The notes beneath the pieces were generated by a model. The model worked only from the letters and a program-made list of their open reading frames with translations, ran no database searches and had not been told where the DNA came from. Position numbers and translations under genes: made by a program. A stretch of DNA of 64,000 nt from contig CAMCVF010000001.1 of assembly GCA_945881735.1 (NCBI GenBank), forward strand, positions 124,001 to 188,000. Direction: 5' to 3'. The stretch is from Methylotenera oryzisoli (GTDB taxonomy: Bacteria > Pseudomonadota > Gammaproteobacteria > Burkholderiales > Methylophilaceae). Of this stretch, positions 9,961-19,016 are shown piece after piece; within the stretch, counting starts at the first letter, position 1; the number at the start of each line of letters is the position of its first letter.

Positions 9961-10486
9961 AAAAACACTTAAAATAATTTGTGATTACTTGGTGCAAGCA
10001 ACTTAAACTTAAAATTTAATCAAATGGATTTAAAATGAACATGAATAAAATGAAACAAACAGCACAAAAAGGTTTTACATTAATCGAGTTAATGATTGTG
10101 GTGGCCATTATCGGTATTTTGGCAGCTGTAGCAATTCCATCTTATCAAGATTACACGGCAAGAGCACAAGTAACTGAAGCAGTAAACTTACTTGGCGGTG
10201 CTAAAACAGATGTCGCAGCAAATTTCGATCAAGATAGAACTTGTGTTGCTCCAGTAGTTCAAGCCGGTAAATATGTAGCTACTATTACGGCGACAGGTAC
10301 TACAACAACTTGTACAGTAGTTGCTACATTTAGAGCAACTGGAGTTACAGCACCCATTGCGAGCGGCACATTGACTATGGTTTACACTCCTGCAAATGCA
10401 ACACAATGGACCCGCTCATCTAGCCTTGCTGCTAAATATCTTCCAAAAGCATGGAGCTAATTTGCAAAGAAGTTAGCCAGCAGCGG
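9961..10486 (+). repeat. Tandem duplication unit, copy 2 (pilin)
   Basis: Second copy of the 9300-9825 unit, offset 661 bases. It keeps GTGATTACTTGGTG and the rest of the leader, but its Shine-Dalgarno has changed from AAAGGGA to AAATGGA, and it lacks the sigma-54 element. Confidence 0.9.
10035..10460 (+). CDS. pilA2: Type IV pilin (copy 2)
   Basis: Same length (141 aa) and nearly the same protein as copy 1: leader cleavage after G13, glutamate E18, Cys pair C70-C93. Visible substitutions are D2N, S62A, A68R, S69T, A90T and, near residue 110, GVAAPLASG to GVTAPIASG. The changes cluster around the disulfide-bounded region, the part usually exposed on the pilus surface. It may be a minor or silent copy, or a donor for gene conversion. 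No terminator with a clear T-run follows, though an inverted repeat (10481-10491 with 10556-10566) is present. Confidence 0.93.
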   Translation: MNMNKMKQTAQKGFTLIELMIVVAIIGILAAVAIPSYQDYTARAQVTEAVNLLGGAKTDVAANFDQDRTCVAPVVQAGKYVATITATGTTTTCTVVATFRATGVTAPIASGTLTMVYTPANATQWTRSSSLAAKYLPKAWS

Positions 10487-10601
10487 CAATAGCTCGTCTA
10501 AACGACTGGGCGATGATATGGCATTCGGCTAAAAATGCAACAATACGTTTTGGCTTATTGCTGCTGCAACTGAGTTTTGTAGTTAAGTAATAAGATTTAA
10601 C

Positions 10602-11366
10602 TTATAAATTAAAAATTTGTTGTTGTTGCAAGGCTGTGCAGTGCTGTGTTTGAGGGTTGGCGGCAATTTCTTGCATAATCGTGGCATCTTCGCCTGGTTT
10701 TAAATGCGTGATGTATATTAATGGCTTACTTTGCAAGTGCGCTAACTCGGTTGCCAAGGTTGCAGGGCATAAATGCTTAGAAAGCCTTGCTAATTCAGCC
10801 TCGACATTACTAAAGGCGGTTTCTATAATCAACACTTTTAAATTATTAATTTGATTGATATCGTGCCAAAAAGCGGCGCTACCCATGGTGTCACCCGTAA
10901 ATACTAAACTATTTATGCCATTATCGATTTGGTAGCCAACCGCCGGAATTACATGGTTAGCGGGCATCGCAGTAATGATTTTTCCGCCAATTTGTACACC
11001 ATTGCCCACGGAGATTTCGTTGTATTTTAAAAACGGCGCAGCAGGATCGGGAATTAAATTAAAATTAGGCCAAATAAGCCAATTAAACACATGCTGTTTT
11101 AAAATATTTATTACTTCATGTGTGGCATGTACGGTGACAGGTTCCCTGCGCAGACTCATGACTGTATCTAATAGCAACGGTATGGATACAATGTGGTCAA
11201 GATGCGAATGCGTGACAAAAATATGGTCAATTTTTAATAAGGCATCCAGCAATAAATCACCCACGCCAGTGCCTGCGTCAATTAGCACATCGTCATCCAC
11301 CAATATAGACGTGGTACGCATATCTCCGCCAATACCTCCGCTACAACCTAAAATTTTAATTTGCAT
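10602..11366 (-). CDS. Metallo-beta-lactamase-fold class II-type 3',5'-cyclic-nucleotide phosphodiesterase
   Basis: Zinc hydrolase of 254 residues. It begins MQIKILGCSGGIGGDMRTTS and carries the metal motif THSHLDH (H53, H55, D57, H58), a further Asp in FTGDTMGSAAF and a late His in THLKPGE. This architecture matches the proteobacterial group annotated as class II cAMP/cGMP phosphodiesterases rather than glyoxalase II or RNase Z. Immediately upstream on the same strand is a wrecked CHASE2-type nucleotide cyclase gene (stop 54 bases before this start), a known neighbour of this family. The enzyme thus appears to have lost its cognate cyclase while keeping an intact frame. Substrate is inferred, not shown. 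Confidence 0.75.
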   Translation of the reverse strand: MQIKILGCSGGIGGDMRTTSILVDDDVLIDAGTGVGDLLLDALLKIDHIFVTHSHLDHIVSIPLLLDTVMSLRREPVTVHATHEVINILKQHVFNWLIWPNFNLIPDPAAPFLKYNEISVGNGVQIGGKIITAMPANHVIPAVGYQIDNGINSLVFTGDTMGSAAFWHDINQINNLKVLIIETAFSNVEAELARLSKHLCPATLATELAHLQSKPLIYITHLKPGEDATIMQEIAANPQTQHCTALQQQQIFNL

Positions 11367-11419
11367 TTGTTTATCTTTGATATTGTCTAGTCGCCATTTT
11401 TTATTGTGTAAATTTCTAA

Positions 11420-11925
11420 CTACTTCGTTTCAACATTAAAAGCGCCATCCCAATCCGCTCTTGCTATTGCTTGCCTTAGCTGACCACTACTTGATATAAA
11501 GCGCGTAAAGAAATTTTTGTGGGTGCCTATTTTTCAGATTAATAAACTGTATTTGACTTAAATTAAACTGTTGATTGTGCTGCAACTTAAATGCCCCGCG
11601 ATACAGTTTCAGCTCATCAATAGTTGCCGCCAACAACAGACTTTTTATATCCAACGACTCACATACCGGTACTGGAATATCTTTACCTTTCACCCTGACC
11701 AAATCTAGTTCGAGATATACAAACCGCGGCGTTTGCGCCTTTAAACAATCACAACACGGTTATCTTGTGTGCGAGGCATTAAAAAATTAAGCCGCACGAC
11801 ATGGCTAAAATTTTCAAATTTTGAACAAAGCCCAGCGGCAAGTTTCCGCTAATACTCAACAACATGAGTAAAATAATTGCGATAATTAGCTCAAATGGTA
11901 CTCCATGTTGTTTTAAAAGGGACAA
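11420..11925 (-). pseudogene. Remnant of a CHASE2-sensor adenylate/guanylate cyclase (large internal deletion plus frameshifts)
   Basis: Only the two ends of the protein remain. 5' end (11925 to about 11744): LLKQHGVPFELIIAIILLML, then LSISGNLPLGFVQNLKILA, then in a shifted frame VVRLNFLMPRTQDNRVVIV. This matches the N-terminal membrane helix and first strand of CHASE2 domains (usual form YDARLRL-PRTQD-RIVIVDID). 3' end (about 11740 to 11420): QTPRFVYLELDLVRVKGKD, then IPVPVCESLD and ELKLYRGAFKLQHNQQF, which is the C-terminus of class III cyclases of this type; after a further frameshift ARADWDGAFNVETK and a stop. The middle (most of CHASE2, the transmembrane helices and the whole catalytic core) is gone: about 0.5 kb is left of a gene normally near 2 kb. 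Confidence 0.8.
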
Positions 11926-12034
11926 AAAAACATAATGATTAATAAAATGATTTTAATGTTATTTTACAACTTTTATAATCTATAGCATAACGGATAAACT
12001 TCCTAGTGAATAGGCGGTTTATAATGAATAACAA

Positions 12035-12730
12035 ATGATTTTTATACAGAATAAACCAACAAAATTGACGGATAAACCAATAGAAATAGCCAGTAAACAA
12101 GCAGCAAATGCCAGCGTTATTTGGATGCATGGCCTAGGCGCTGATGGCAACGATTTTGTGCCAGTAGTTGAGATGCTTGACTTACCCCATGTGCGCTTTA
12201 TTTTGCCACATGCGCCCTACCGAAATATCACGCGTAATAATGGCTATGAAATGCGTGCTTGGTACGATATTTATGGATTATTACCCATTAGCCGCGAAGA
12301 TGCGACAGGCATCAGCGAAAGCCAAGCCGCTATTAACGCATTGATTGCACAAGAAATAAACCGTGGCATAGCGCCAAAGCGCATTGTGTTGGCTGGATTT
12401 TCACAAGGCGGTGCGATTGCATTGTATACGGCGTTACGCTACCCAAAACAGCTTGCAGGAGTTCTGGCGCTTTCAAGCTATCTTCCACTTAAAAATAATT
12501 TAGCGCATGAAAAAACCAGCGCAAATCAGCACATCCCCATTTTTATGGGGCATGGCGTGGATGACGACATTATTACCATGGAAACCTGTCAAGCTTCATT
12601 GGCAGCTTTACAAGCTCAAAATTACAATATTGTTTGGCACGAATATCCAATGGCACATTCTGTTTGCATGCCAGAAATCGCGGATATTAAGCAATTTCTC
12701 AAGCAGATTTTAATCGATTCCACTATTTAG
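12035..12730 (+). CDS. Phospholipase/carboxylesterase family alpha/beta hydrolase
   Basis: Cytosolic serine esterase of the acyl-protein thioesterase/EstB family. The oxyanion-hole motif is HGLGADG (32-38) and the nucleophile elbow GFSQGG has S123. The acid is D176 in HGVDDDI and the base H208 in MAHSVCMPE. All catalytic residues are present and the length (231 aa) is normal. The ATG at 12035 is used; the following 25 residues are a short lead-in before the fold. It stands alone between the cyclase ghost and the xseB operon. The physiological ester substrate is unknown. Confidence 0.9.
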   Translation: MIFIQNKPTKLTDKPIEIASKQAANASVIWMHGLGADGNDFVPVVEMLDLPHVRFILPHAPYRNITRNNGYEMRAWYDIYGLLPISREDATGISESQAAINALIAQEINRGIAPKRIVLAGFSQGGAIALYTALRYPKQLAGVLALSSYLPLKNNLAHEKTSANQHIPIFMGHGVDDDIITMETCQASLAALQAQNYNIVWHEYPMAHSVCMPEIADIKQFLKQILIDSTI

Positions 12731-12868
12731 TGAATTTTTACAGAATAAAGTGTGAATAAATTCGGAATTAATCCGCAACTATTGATTGTTTTGTTAAAAT
12801 CTGAAAAAAAGGTTTTTGCTAAAAAAAATCTTTTTGCACAATAAGTTACTTTAAAGTTATGTTAAAAA

Positions 12869-13156
12869 ATGACAGTTTCTACAAAATCGCCTGCTAAAAA
12901 AACGCAAGCCAGCGCGGCTGACGCTGCTGCTAACAATCCGCTTAGCTTTGAGCAAGCGGTACAAGAACTGGAAACGATTGTCCAGCAAATGGAGTTGGGC
13001 AATTTAGCGTTAGATGAATCGTTCAACGCTTATAAACGTGGTGCCGAACTGCTACTAAGCTGCCAAACATCTTTAAGCAATGTAGAGCAACAAGTGCGCA
13101 TTTTAACTGACGCCAGTAAATTGGCGCCATTTAACGTAGACAATGCATCAAGCTAA
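12869..13156 (+). CDS. xseB: Exodeoxyribonuclease VII small subunit
   Basis: Small helical subunit that binds the XseA catalytic subunit in exonuclease VII. The conserved core LSFEQAVQELETIVQQME and LALDESFNAYKRG lies at about residues 25-60. It is preceded by an Ala/Lys/Ser-rich tail of about 24 residues, typical of betaproteobacterial homologues. xseA is not in the window. The gene starts the block xseB-ispA-dxs, 43 bases before ispA, an arrangement common in proteobacteria. Confidence 0.95.
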   Translation: MTVSTKSPAKKTQASAADAAANNPLSFEQAVQELETIVQQMELGNLALDESFNAYKRGAELLLSCQTSLSNVEQQVRILTDASKLAPFNVDNASS

Positions 13157-13199
13157 TAGCTCATTAATACACGGCCAATTAAAAACAATCGCTAACTGA

Positions 13200-14114
13200 A
13201 TGACTGAACTTAATTTAGATCAAAAAGAAACATTTGCTATTTGGTCGGCAAGCCTGCAAGCGCGTGTGGAAGATGTATTAAACACCCATATGCCAAGTGC
13301 CGAAACAATACCAACCCGATTGCATGAAGCCATGCGTTACTCAACTTTGGGTGGTGGCAAACGTGTTCGCGCATTGCTGGCCTATGCAGCGGGTGAGTTT
13401 TGCGGCGCCAAAACAGGCGCCATTGATCTACCAGCAGCTTCAGTTGAATTAATTCATGCATTTTCGTTAGTGCATGATGATATGCCGTGCATGGATGACG
13501 ATAATTTGCGTCGAGGCAAACCTTCTACCCACAAAAAATACGGCGATGCCATGGCATTACTGGTGGGTGACGCCTTACAAAGTTTAGCCTTTCAATTTAT
13601 CTCACAAGATAAATTACTAAAAAATGACACGCAAAAATTACAAATGTTGCACATTTTGGCATTGGCCAGTGGCTCACGTGGCATGGCGGGTGGTCAGGCC
13701 ATTGATTTAGATAGTAATGGTATTCTGCTCACGCGCGAAGAACTTGAACATATGCATATCCACAAAACAGGTTCACTCATTCTAGCAGCGGCATTATTGG
13801 GTGCCTATAGTGCAGAATCGCCATCTGAAGACAAATTAAAAGCCATTGACCATTTTGCCAAATCCATTGGCTTGGCTTTTCAGGTAGTGGATGACATATT
13901 AGATGCTGAGGCAGATACAAAAACCTTAGGTAAAACAGCCGGCAAAGATGCTAGGAACAACAAATCTACCTATGTCACCATATTAGGTTTATCAGAGGCT
14001 AAACAATTATCGACTGAGCTGCACGCTAATGCCATGGCGGCTTTGTCTTATTATGGCCGTGAAGCTGATTTGCTTCGTCAACTAGCTAGTTACATCATGC
14101 TGCGCAGATTTTAG
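13200..14114 (+). CDS. ispA: Farnesyl diphosphate synthase (geranyltranstransferase)
   Basis: Condenses IPP with DMAPP and GPP to give farnesyl diphosphate for ubiquinone and undecaprenyl phosphate. The first aspartate-rich motif DDMPCMDDD spans D93-D101, and the second DDILD spans D231-D235. The substrate motif [10 protein letters not shown] is at about 51-60. Length 304 aa is normal. It overlaps no gene and is followed 13 bases later by dxs, which supplies the same pathway. The C-terminal [13 protein letters not shown] is usual. Confidence 0.96.
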   Translation: MTELNLDQKETFAIWSASLQARVEDVLNTHMPSAETIPTRLHEAMRYSTLGGGKRVRALLAYAAGEFCGAKTGAIDLPAASVELIHAFSLVHDDMPCMDDDNLRRGKPSTHKKYGDAMALLVGDALQSLAFQFISQDKLLKNDTQKLQMLHILALASGSRGMAGGQAIDLDSNGILLTREELEHMHIHKTGSLILAAALLGAYSAESPSEDKLKAIDHFAKSIGLAFQVVDDILDAEADTKTLGKTAGKDARNNKSTYVTILGLSEAKQLSTELHANAMAALSYYGREADLLRQLASYIMLRRF

Positions 14115-14127
14115 TCCCTTTTTCCGC

Positions 14128-15993
14128 ATGTTTAATTTATTAGATTCGATTCAGTCGCCGGTAGACCTGCGCAAGCTAAACCGCGATGAACTAGCTGTTT
14201 TAGCTAGCCAATTAAGAACCTTTTTAATTGAAAGTGTGGCTAAAACAGGCGGCCATTTAGCCTCCAATTTAGGCGTAGTTGAGCTCACAATCGCCTTACA
14301 CTATGTATTTAACACGCCTGACGACCGCTTGGTGTGGGATGTTGGTCATCAAACCTATCCGCATAAAATTTTAACAGGCCGTCGCGAAGCGATGGCAAAT
14401 TTGCGTAAACCCAGCGGTATAGCAGGCTTTCCAAGGCGCTGCGAAAGTCCATTTGATACTTTTGGCACGGGCCACTCTAGTACCTCAATCTCTGCGGCAC
14501 TCGGCATGGCAATTGCCGCTAAACAAGCAGGATTAGAACGTCGTAGCGTAGCAATAATTGGCGATGGTGCTATGACTGCGGGCATGGCGTTTGAAGCATT
14601 GAACAATGCAGGTGACATGGATGCCAACTTGTTAGTAATTTTAAATGATAACGACATGAGCATTTCTAACAACGTTGGCGCGCTCAATAATTATTTGGCG
14701 CGTTTATTATCAGGGCGTTTTTACGACACCGTGCGCCGCAGCGGCAAAAAAGTGTTGGGCGTAATGCCTAATGTAAAAGAATTTGCCAAACGTGCCGAAG
14801 AACACGCCAAAGGCATGGTCACGCCAGGCACTTTGTTTGAAGAATTTGGTTTTAATTATATTGGCCCGATTGATGGACATGATTTGCCTGTATTACTGGA
14901 TACTTTAGCTAATATTCGTGAATTAAAAGGTATGCAGTTTTTGCATATTGTCACGCAAAAAGGTAAAGGTTTTGAGCCTGCTGAGGTCGACCCAAATAAA
15001 TACCATGGTGTAAGCAAATTTGATCCTTGCAATGGCGTTTCTAAAAGCACTTCTCAAGCAAAAACCTACACACAAGTGTTTGGTGATTGGTTGGTGGACA
15101 TGGCTGATGCAGATAGCCAATTAGTGGCAATTACTCCCGCCATGTGCGATGGTAGCGGCTTGAACACTTTTGCCAAAAAATATCCAAAACGCTATTTTGA
15201 TGTAGGCATTGCAGAGCAACATGCCTTAACCTTTGCGGCAGGCTTGGCCTGCGATGGACTTAAGCCAGTGGTTGCCATTTACAGCACGTTTTTGCAACGC
15301 GCTTACGATCAACTTATCCATGATATCGCTATACAAAATTTAAACGTATTATTTGCAATTGACCGTGCTGGCTTGGTTGGTGCCGATGGGCCAACGCATG
15401 CGGGCACGTTTGATTTAAGCTTTTTGCGTTGCATTCCCAATATCATTATCATGGCGCCCAGCAATGAAAACGAATGCCGCCAAATGCTCACAACGGGTTA
15501 TCAATACAATGGTGTAGCCGCTGTTCGCTATCCACGTGGCTCAGGCCCCAATATGCCAATTGATGCGACATTAAGGACTTTGCCAATCGGCAAAGGTGAA
15601 ATTGTGTGTCAATCATCTATTCAAGCAGATAAAAAAGTTGCTATTTTAAGTTTTGGCAGTATGCTCGGCGTAAGCTTAAAGGCGGCTGAGGCACTAGATG
15701 CCACCGTTGCAAATATGCGTTTTGTTAAGCCGCTAGATAATGTACTTATTCAGCAATTAGCGAATAGTCACGATTTAATTGTTACCATTGAAGAAAATGC
15801 GTTAATGGGTGGCGCAGGCGCCGCCGTATTAGAAGCCATGCAGGCTCTCAATTTGACGAATCCCACTTTATGTTTAGGCCTACCAGACGTATTTATTGAA
15901 CACGGTGTGCATGACGCCATGCTCGCGGAATGCGGCTTAGATACCGCAGGTATCATTAATGCGATTCAATTGAAACTAAATATTAAAAATTAA
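14128..15993 (+). CDS. dxs: 1-deoxy-D-xylulose-5-phosphate synthase
   Basis: TPP enzyme for the first step of the MEP isoprenoid pathway: pyruvate plus glyceraldehyde 3-phosphate to DXP. The metal/TPP motif GDGAMTAG starts at G145, and the catalytic glutamate E363 sits in [14 protein letters not shown]. The transketolase C-terminal domain follows from about 490. Length 621 aa is complete. It directly follows ispA, placing the entry step and a prenyl-chain step of isoprenoid synthesis in one transcript. Confidence 0.97.
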   Translation: MFNLLDSIQSPVDLRKLNRDELAVLASQLRTFLIESVAKTGGHLASNLGVVELTIALHYVFNTPDDRLVWDVGHQTYPHKILTGRREAMANLRKPSGIAGFPRRCESPFDTFGTGHSSTSISAALGMAIAAKQAGLERRSVAIIGDGAMTAGMAFEALNNAGDMDANLLVILNDNDMSISNNVGALNNYLARLLSGRFYDTVRRSGKKVLGVMPNVKEFAKRAEEHAKGMVTPGTLFEEFGFNYIGPIDGHDLPVLLDTLANIRELKGMQFLHIVTQKGKGFEPAEVDPNKYHGVSKFDPCNGVSKSTSQAKTYTQVFGDWLVDMADADSQLVAITPAMCDGSGLNTFAKKYPKRYFDVGIAEQHALTFAAGLACDGLKPVVAIYSTFLQRAYDQLIHDIAIQNLNVLFAIDRAGLVGADGPTHAGTFDLSFLRCIPNIIIMAPSNENECRQMLTTGYQYNGVAAVRYPRGSGPNMPIDATLRTLPIGKGEIVCQSSIQADKKVAILSFGSMLGVSLKAAEALDATVANMRFVKPLDNVLIQQLANSHDLIVTIEENALMGGAGAAVLEAMQALNLTNPTLCLGLPDVFIEHGVHDAMLAECGLDTAGIINAIQLKLNIKN

Positions 15994-16063
15994 GCCTTAT
16001 TGAATGTAACAGCTATTGATTTAACAAAATTCAACCACAACATTAATTCTACAACTAAAATAG

Positions 16064-16091
16064 TTGACTCATTTGCGCAAGCGAGTAAATT
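16064..16091 (+). promoter_or_regulatory. Candidate sigma-70 promoter of folE2
   Basis: TTGACT, a 16-base spacer and TAAATT lie upstream of folE2. A 6-bp palindrome CAACTA-AAA-TAGTTG (16052-16066) overlaps the -35. No clear Zur box was recognised, although folE2 is Zur-controlled in some bacteria. Confidence 0.4.
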
Positions 16092-16184
16092 TAATGTTAA
16101 ATTAATATCTAGTACTAGTCTTATAATTTTAGTTTTTTGTTGCCTCTGTTTAACATTGCGCCAATTTTAAGTGAGCACTTTACA

Positions 16185-17000
16185 ATGAATTTACCTTTAC
16201 CAGACGTTGCCAGCACCAGCATTGAAGACACGCAAAACTTGCACGATGTGCGCCACCTAGACATTAACAAAGTTGGCATCAAATCGATTCGTCACCCGGT
16301 GGTGGTTAAAGATAAAAGCGGAGGCGAACAAAGCACTGTAGCGGTGTTTGATATGTATGTATTTTTGCCGCACAACTTTAAAGGCACGCATATGTCGCGG
16401 TTTGTTGAGATTCTCAACACAAACGAGCATGCCATATCAATTGAGTCGTTTGAGTCTATTTTGCGCGAAATGGTGAGGCGCTTAGAAGCCGATTCTGGCT
16501 ATGTCGAAATGCGTTTTCCATACTTTATAAGCAAATCTGCACCCATTTCTGGCGTAAAAAGCCTGTTGGATTACGATGTTACTTTTATTGGTGAAATTAA
16601 AAATGGAAAATTTGATATCACCATCAAAGTTTTAGTGCCTGTAACCAGCCTTTGCCCTTGCAGCAAAAAAATATCCGATTACGGCGCGCATAATCAACGT
16701 AGCCATGTCACTGTTACGGCGTTAATTAATGATTTTATTTGGATTGAAGATATTATTAGCTTGGTCGAAAAACAAGCATCTTGTGAGTTATATGGCTTGC
16801 TTAAACGCCCTGATGAAAAATTTGTAACCGAGCGCGCCTATGACAACCCTAAATTTGTTGAAGACATGGTGCGAGATGTGGCCACACAATTAAATAATGA
16901 AAAACGGATTGATAAATTTACAGTAGAGTCGGAGAACTTTGAAAGCATTCATAACCACAGCGCCTATGCTTTGATTGAGAACGATAAGCGCGTTAAGTAG
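16185..17000 (+). CDS. folE2: GTP cyclohydrolase I type 2 (FolE2/FolE1B)
   Basis: Converts GTP to dihydroneopterin triphosphate for folate or queuosine synthesis without needing zinc specifically. The diagnostic FolE2 signature [20 protein letters not shown] carries the metal-ligand cysteine region (C157, C159). An in-frame TTG at 16137 would add 16 residues; I chose the ATG at 16185 (271 aa) because the family length is about 260-275 and NLPLPDVAS is a usual start. It follows dxs as in related genomes but has its own promoter-like region. Confidence 0.94.
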   Translation: MNLPLPDVASTSIEDTQNLHDVRHLDINKVGIKSIRHPVVVKDKSGGEQSTVAVFDMYVFLPHNFKGTHMSRFVEILNTNEHAISIESFESILREMVRRLEADSGYVEMRFPYFISKSAPISGVKSLLDYDVTFIGEIKNGKFDITIKVLVPVTSLCPCSKKISDYGAHNQRSHVTVTALINDFIWIEDIISLVEKQASCELYGLLKRPDEKFVTERAYDNPKFVEDMVRDVATQLNNEKRIDKFTVESENFESIHNHSAYALIENDKRVK

Positions 17001-17014
17001 CTTTTAACGCAAAT

Positions 17015-17043
17015 AAAAAACGGGCTAATTAGCCTGTTTTTTT
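17015..17043. terminator. Terminator between folE2 and the retropepsin gene
   Basis: The stem AAAAAACGGGCT / AGCCTGTTTTTTT (one wobble) with an AATT loop lies between two convergent genes. A-run and T-run on the two sides allow use in both directions. Confidence 0.85.
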
Positions 17044-17059
17044 ATTCAGAATATATGTT

Positions 17060-17746
17060 TTAATACTTTTTCGTCAGCGTCATAATCGAATTATCACGCT
17101 TCATTTCCACACGATTGAGTGCCGTCATGCCCAATAATACATAAGGTGGAGAACCACCTTCGGTGACCACTGCATCAATATTATTGAGTATGATGGTGCC
17201 AATTTTTAATGTATTTAATTTCACCAAATACGCAGCAACTTCACCGTTGGCGGTAGACATGGTGACTTTTTCACCTTTTTCGTAATCTATTTTGGCAAAT
17301 TTTGCATCGCCGCTATTGATTGAAACACTAGTCGCGCCTGTATCTACTACATATTTTAGTGAGGAGCCATTAATGCTTAAATTGCCGTAAAAATGACCTT
17401 GGCTATCGGCATATAAGCTCACAGGGGCATTATTAACAGGGCCAGCGGTGGCAGCAACTGAAACCGCCTGCCCCATTTTAAGAACTTGCCGCTTGCCTTC
17501 CACCATAAAAGTGGCCGACTCGCTATCGGCAGAAATCAGTTTGACGCCATTTTTGGTTTGGCCAGCCGAAATACTCAGCGGGGCCCCGCCGTTAATGGCA
17601 ATCAGTGCTTTATTGTTGAATAAGCCAACTACGTTAATTTGCGTAGCGGCAACTGCCAGCATTGCAACGCTTAGCATTAAAAAACTCAAGCTTTTAAATA
17701 TGAGGTTTTTAAACATGCTATCTTTGAACATTCTGTCTTTAAACAT
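17060..17746 (-). CDS. Retropepsin-like aspartic protease (TIGR02281 family), secreted or membrane-anchored
   Basis: Single-domain clan AA aspartic protease with the active site VDTGATSVSI (D135), expected to act as a dimer in the periplasm. The N-terminus has a hydrophobic segment (about residues 15-34). It is followed by a module INVVGLFNNKALIAINGG to about residue 92 that resembles the periplasmic homology region of GspC/PulC, a usual partner of this protease fold. The N-terminus repeats MFKD-RMFKD-SMFKN, giving three ATG starts at 17746, 17731 and 17716. The functional start is unclear; the true one may be the third. Substrate unknown. It lies 18 bases after the MFS gene on the same strand. 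Confidence 0.8.
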   Translation of the reverse strand: MFKDRMFKDSMFKNLIFKSLSFLMLSVAMLAVAATQINVVGLFNNKALIAINGGAPLSISAGQTKNGVKLISADSESATFMVEGKRQVLKMGQAVSVAATAGPVNNAPVSLYADSQGHFYGNLSINGSSLKYVVDTGATSVSINSGDAKFAKIDYEKGEKVTMSTANGEVAAYLVKLNTLKIGTIILNNIDAVVTEGGSPPYVLLGMTALNRVEMKRDNSIMTLTKKY

Positions 17747-17764
17747 AAGGACTTCTAAGTCATT

Positions 17765-18934
17765 TCAACTAAAAATACCGGCTTTTGCGTATGTGCTAGC
17801 CAACTTTAAACCTAACGCAACAACAATAAAACCGGCGAGCGGAAACAACGCCGTTAATAAGAATGTATTCTCACCACCTAAAAACTGCAAGGAATATCCG
17901 CCAGCAAGTCCACCAATAGTGCCACCTACGCCATATGCCACACTATTGTAAATGGCCTGGCCTTTGGCTTGATGGCGGCCATTAAAAAATTGCGTGATAA
18001 CCTCAACCGAAGCGGCATGAAAGCTGCCAAATGTGGCGGCATGTAAACTTTGTGCAATAATTAAAAGTACAAGGTTATCTACTGCAACGCCTATCATACT
18101 AAAACGGATTACCGCCAGCACAAGACTCACCAACATAATATTTTTTAAGCTAAAGCGCTGCATTAATTTTGGCATCAGCATAAAAACCACAATCTCAAAA
18201 ATCACCCCAACAGCCCACAGCAAGCCAATCATGGCTTTGCTGTAACCATGATCTGCCAAATAAATAGAATAAAAGTTATATAGCACGCCATGCGCCGTGA
18301 CCATTAATGAGCAACCAACCAGTAAAGTAATCACCGCAGGCTGTTTAATGATTTGCCATATTGAAAATGAATCATGCGCGTGCGGCGCAATAATGGCTTC
18401 GGGCAATCTAAAAGTAAGCGCAAATAACAAGATTTGCACACCTAGCAAAAACCACAATAAACTTTTAATGCCGTAAACATCAATTAAAAAGCCCAATATA
18501 ACGGCCGCTAGAATAAATCCCATCGAACCCCACATACGGATGCGGCTGTAATGGCCGTTAGTGGTTGCTAAATGGGCTAGTGTTAAGGACTCTGAAAGAG
18601 GCAAAGTAGAGCTGGTAAACAAGCTAAGTGAGGCCATGACAAAAAATAGCCAAAAGAAACTATGTGCCCAAAACACCGCCACAAAACCGCATAAACCCAA
18701 AAATGCAGTGAGCTTAATCCATGTAACACGCTTGCCCGTGTGGTCTGCCAGCCAGCCCCAAAAATTTGGCGCAAAGATGCGGCTAATTTGAAATAGCGAC
18801 ATAAGAATTCCGATATCCGACGCCGAAAATTGCTCGGATTGCAGATACAACCCCCAATAAGGCACAAAAGCACCTACAAAGAAGTAGTATATAAAGTAAA
18901 AACGAGAAAGATTGGCGTGCAGACTGTGGCTCAA
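17765..18934 (-). CDS. MFS transporter (MFS_1-like, HcaT/LacY-type)
   Basis: Inner-membrane transporter of 389 residues with about 11-12 transmembrane helices. The N-terminus RFYFIYYFFVGAFVPYWGLYLQ and the loop FAPNFWGWLADHTGKR are typical of the PF12832 group (3-phenylpropionate/nucleoside-type permeases). Related betaproteobacterial genes are annotated only as MFS transporters. The start is a TTG at 18934; no ATG with a better site occurs nearby. It lies between aroC and the retropepsin gene on one strand. Cargo cannot be predicted. Confidence 0.85.
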   Translation of the reverse strand: MSHSLHANLSRFYFIYYFFVGAFVPYWGLYLQSEQFSASDIGILMSLFQISRIFAPNFWGWLADHTGKRVTWIKLTAFLGLCGFVAVFWAHSFFWLFFVMASLSLFTSSTLPLSESLTLAHLATTNGHYSRIRMWGSMGFILAAVILGFLIDVYGIKSLLWFLLGVQILLFALTFRLPEAIIAPHAHDSFSIWQIIKQPAVITLLVGCSLMVTAHGVLYNFYSIYLADHGYSKAMIGLLWAVGVIFEIVVFMLMPKLMQRFSLKNIMLVSLVLAVIRFSMIGVAVDNLVLLIIAQSLHAATFGSFHAASVEVITQFFNGRHQAKGQAIYNSVAYGVGGTIGGLAGGYSLQFLGGENTFLLTALFPLAGFIVVALGLKLASTYAKAGIFS

Positions 18935-18964
18935 AATAGGTTCTCTAAAATTATTTCATACCAC

Positions 18965-19004
18965 TTAATTTGCCATTACTGCGTGGCCAGGAATGGCAAA
19001 TTAA
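18965..19004. terminator. Inverted repeat downstream of aroC, possible terminator
   Basis: Perfect 13-bp arms TTAATTTGCCATT and AATGGCAAATTAA are separated by 14 bases. They lie in the short gap between the aroC stop and the MFS start. There is no long T-run, so a role in mRNA stability or a protein binding site is equally possible. Confidence 0.5.
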
Positions 19005-19016
19005 ATATTCAAAATA

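Noticed and set aside
9300-10486. The two pilin genes as an assembly artefact
   Set aside because: The copies differ at many bases, have different flanks (promoter, terminator) and a changed Shine-Dalgarno, so they are a real duplication.
11575-11790. 71-codon plus-strand frame near 11.6 kb
   Set aside because: Antisense of the cyclase remnant, whose minus-strand reading matches a known family.
17448-17951. 167-codon plus-strand frame across the retropepsin and MFS genes
   Set aside because: Antisense to two well-supported genes; no motif or plausible ribosome binding site.
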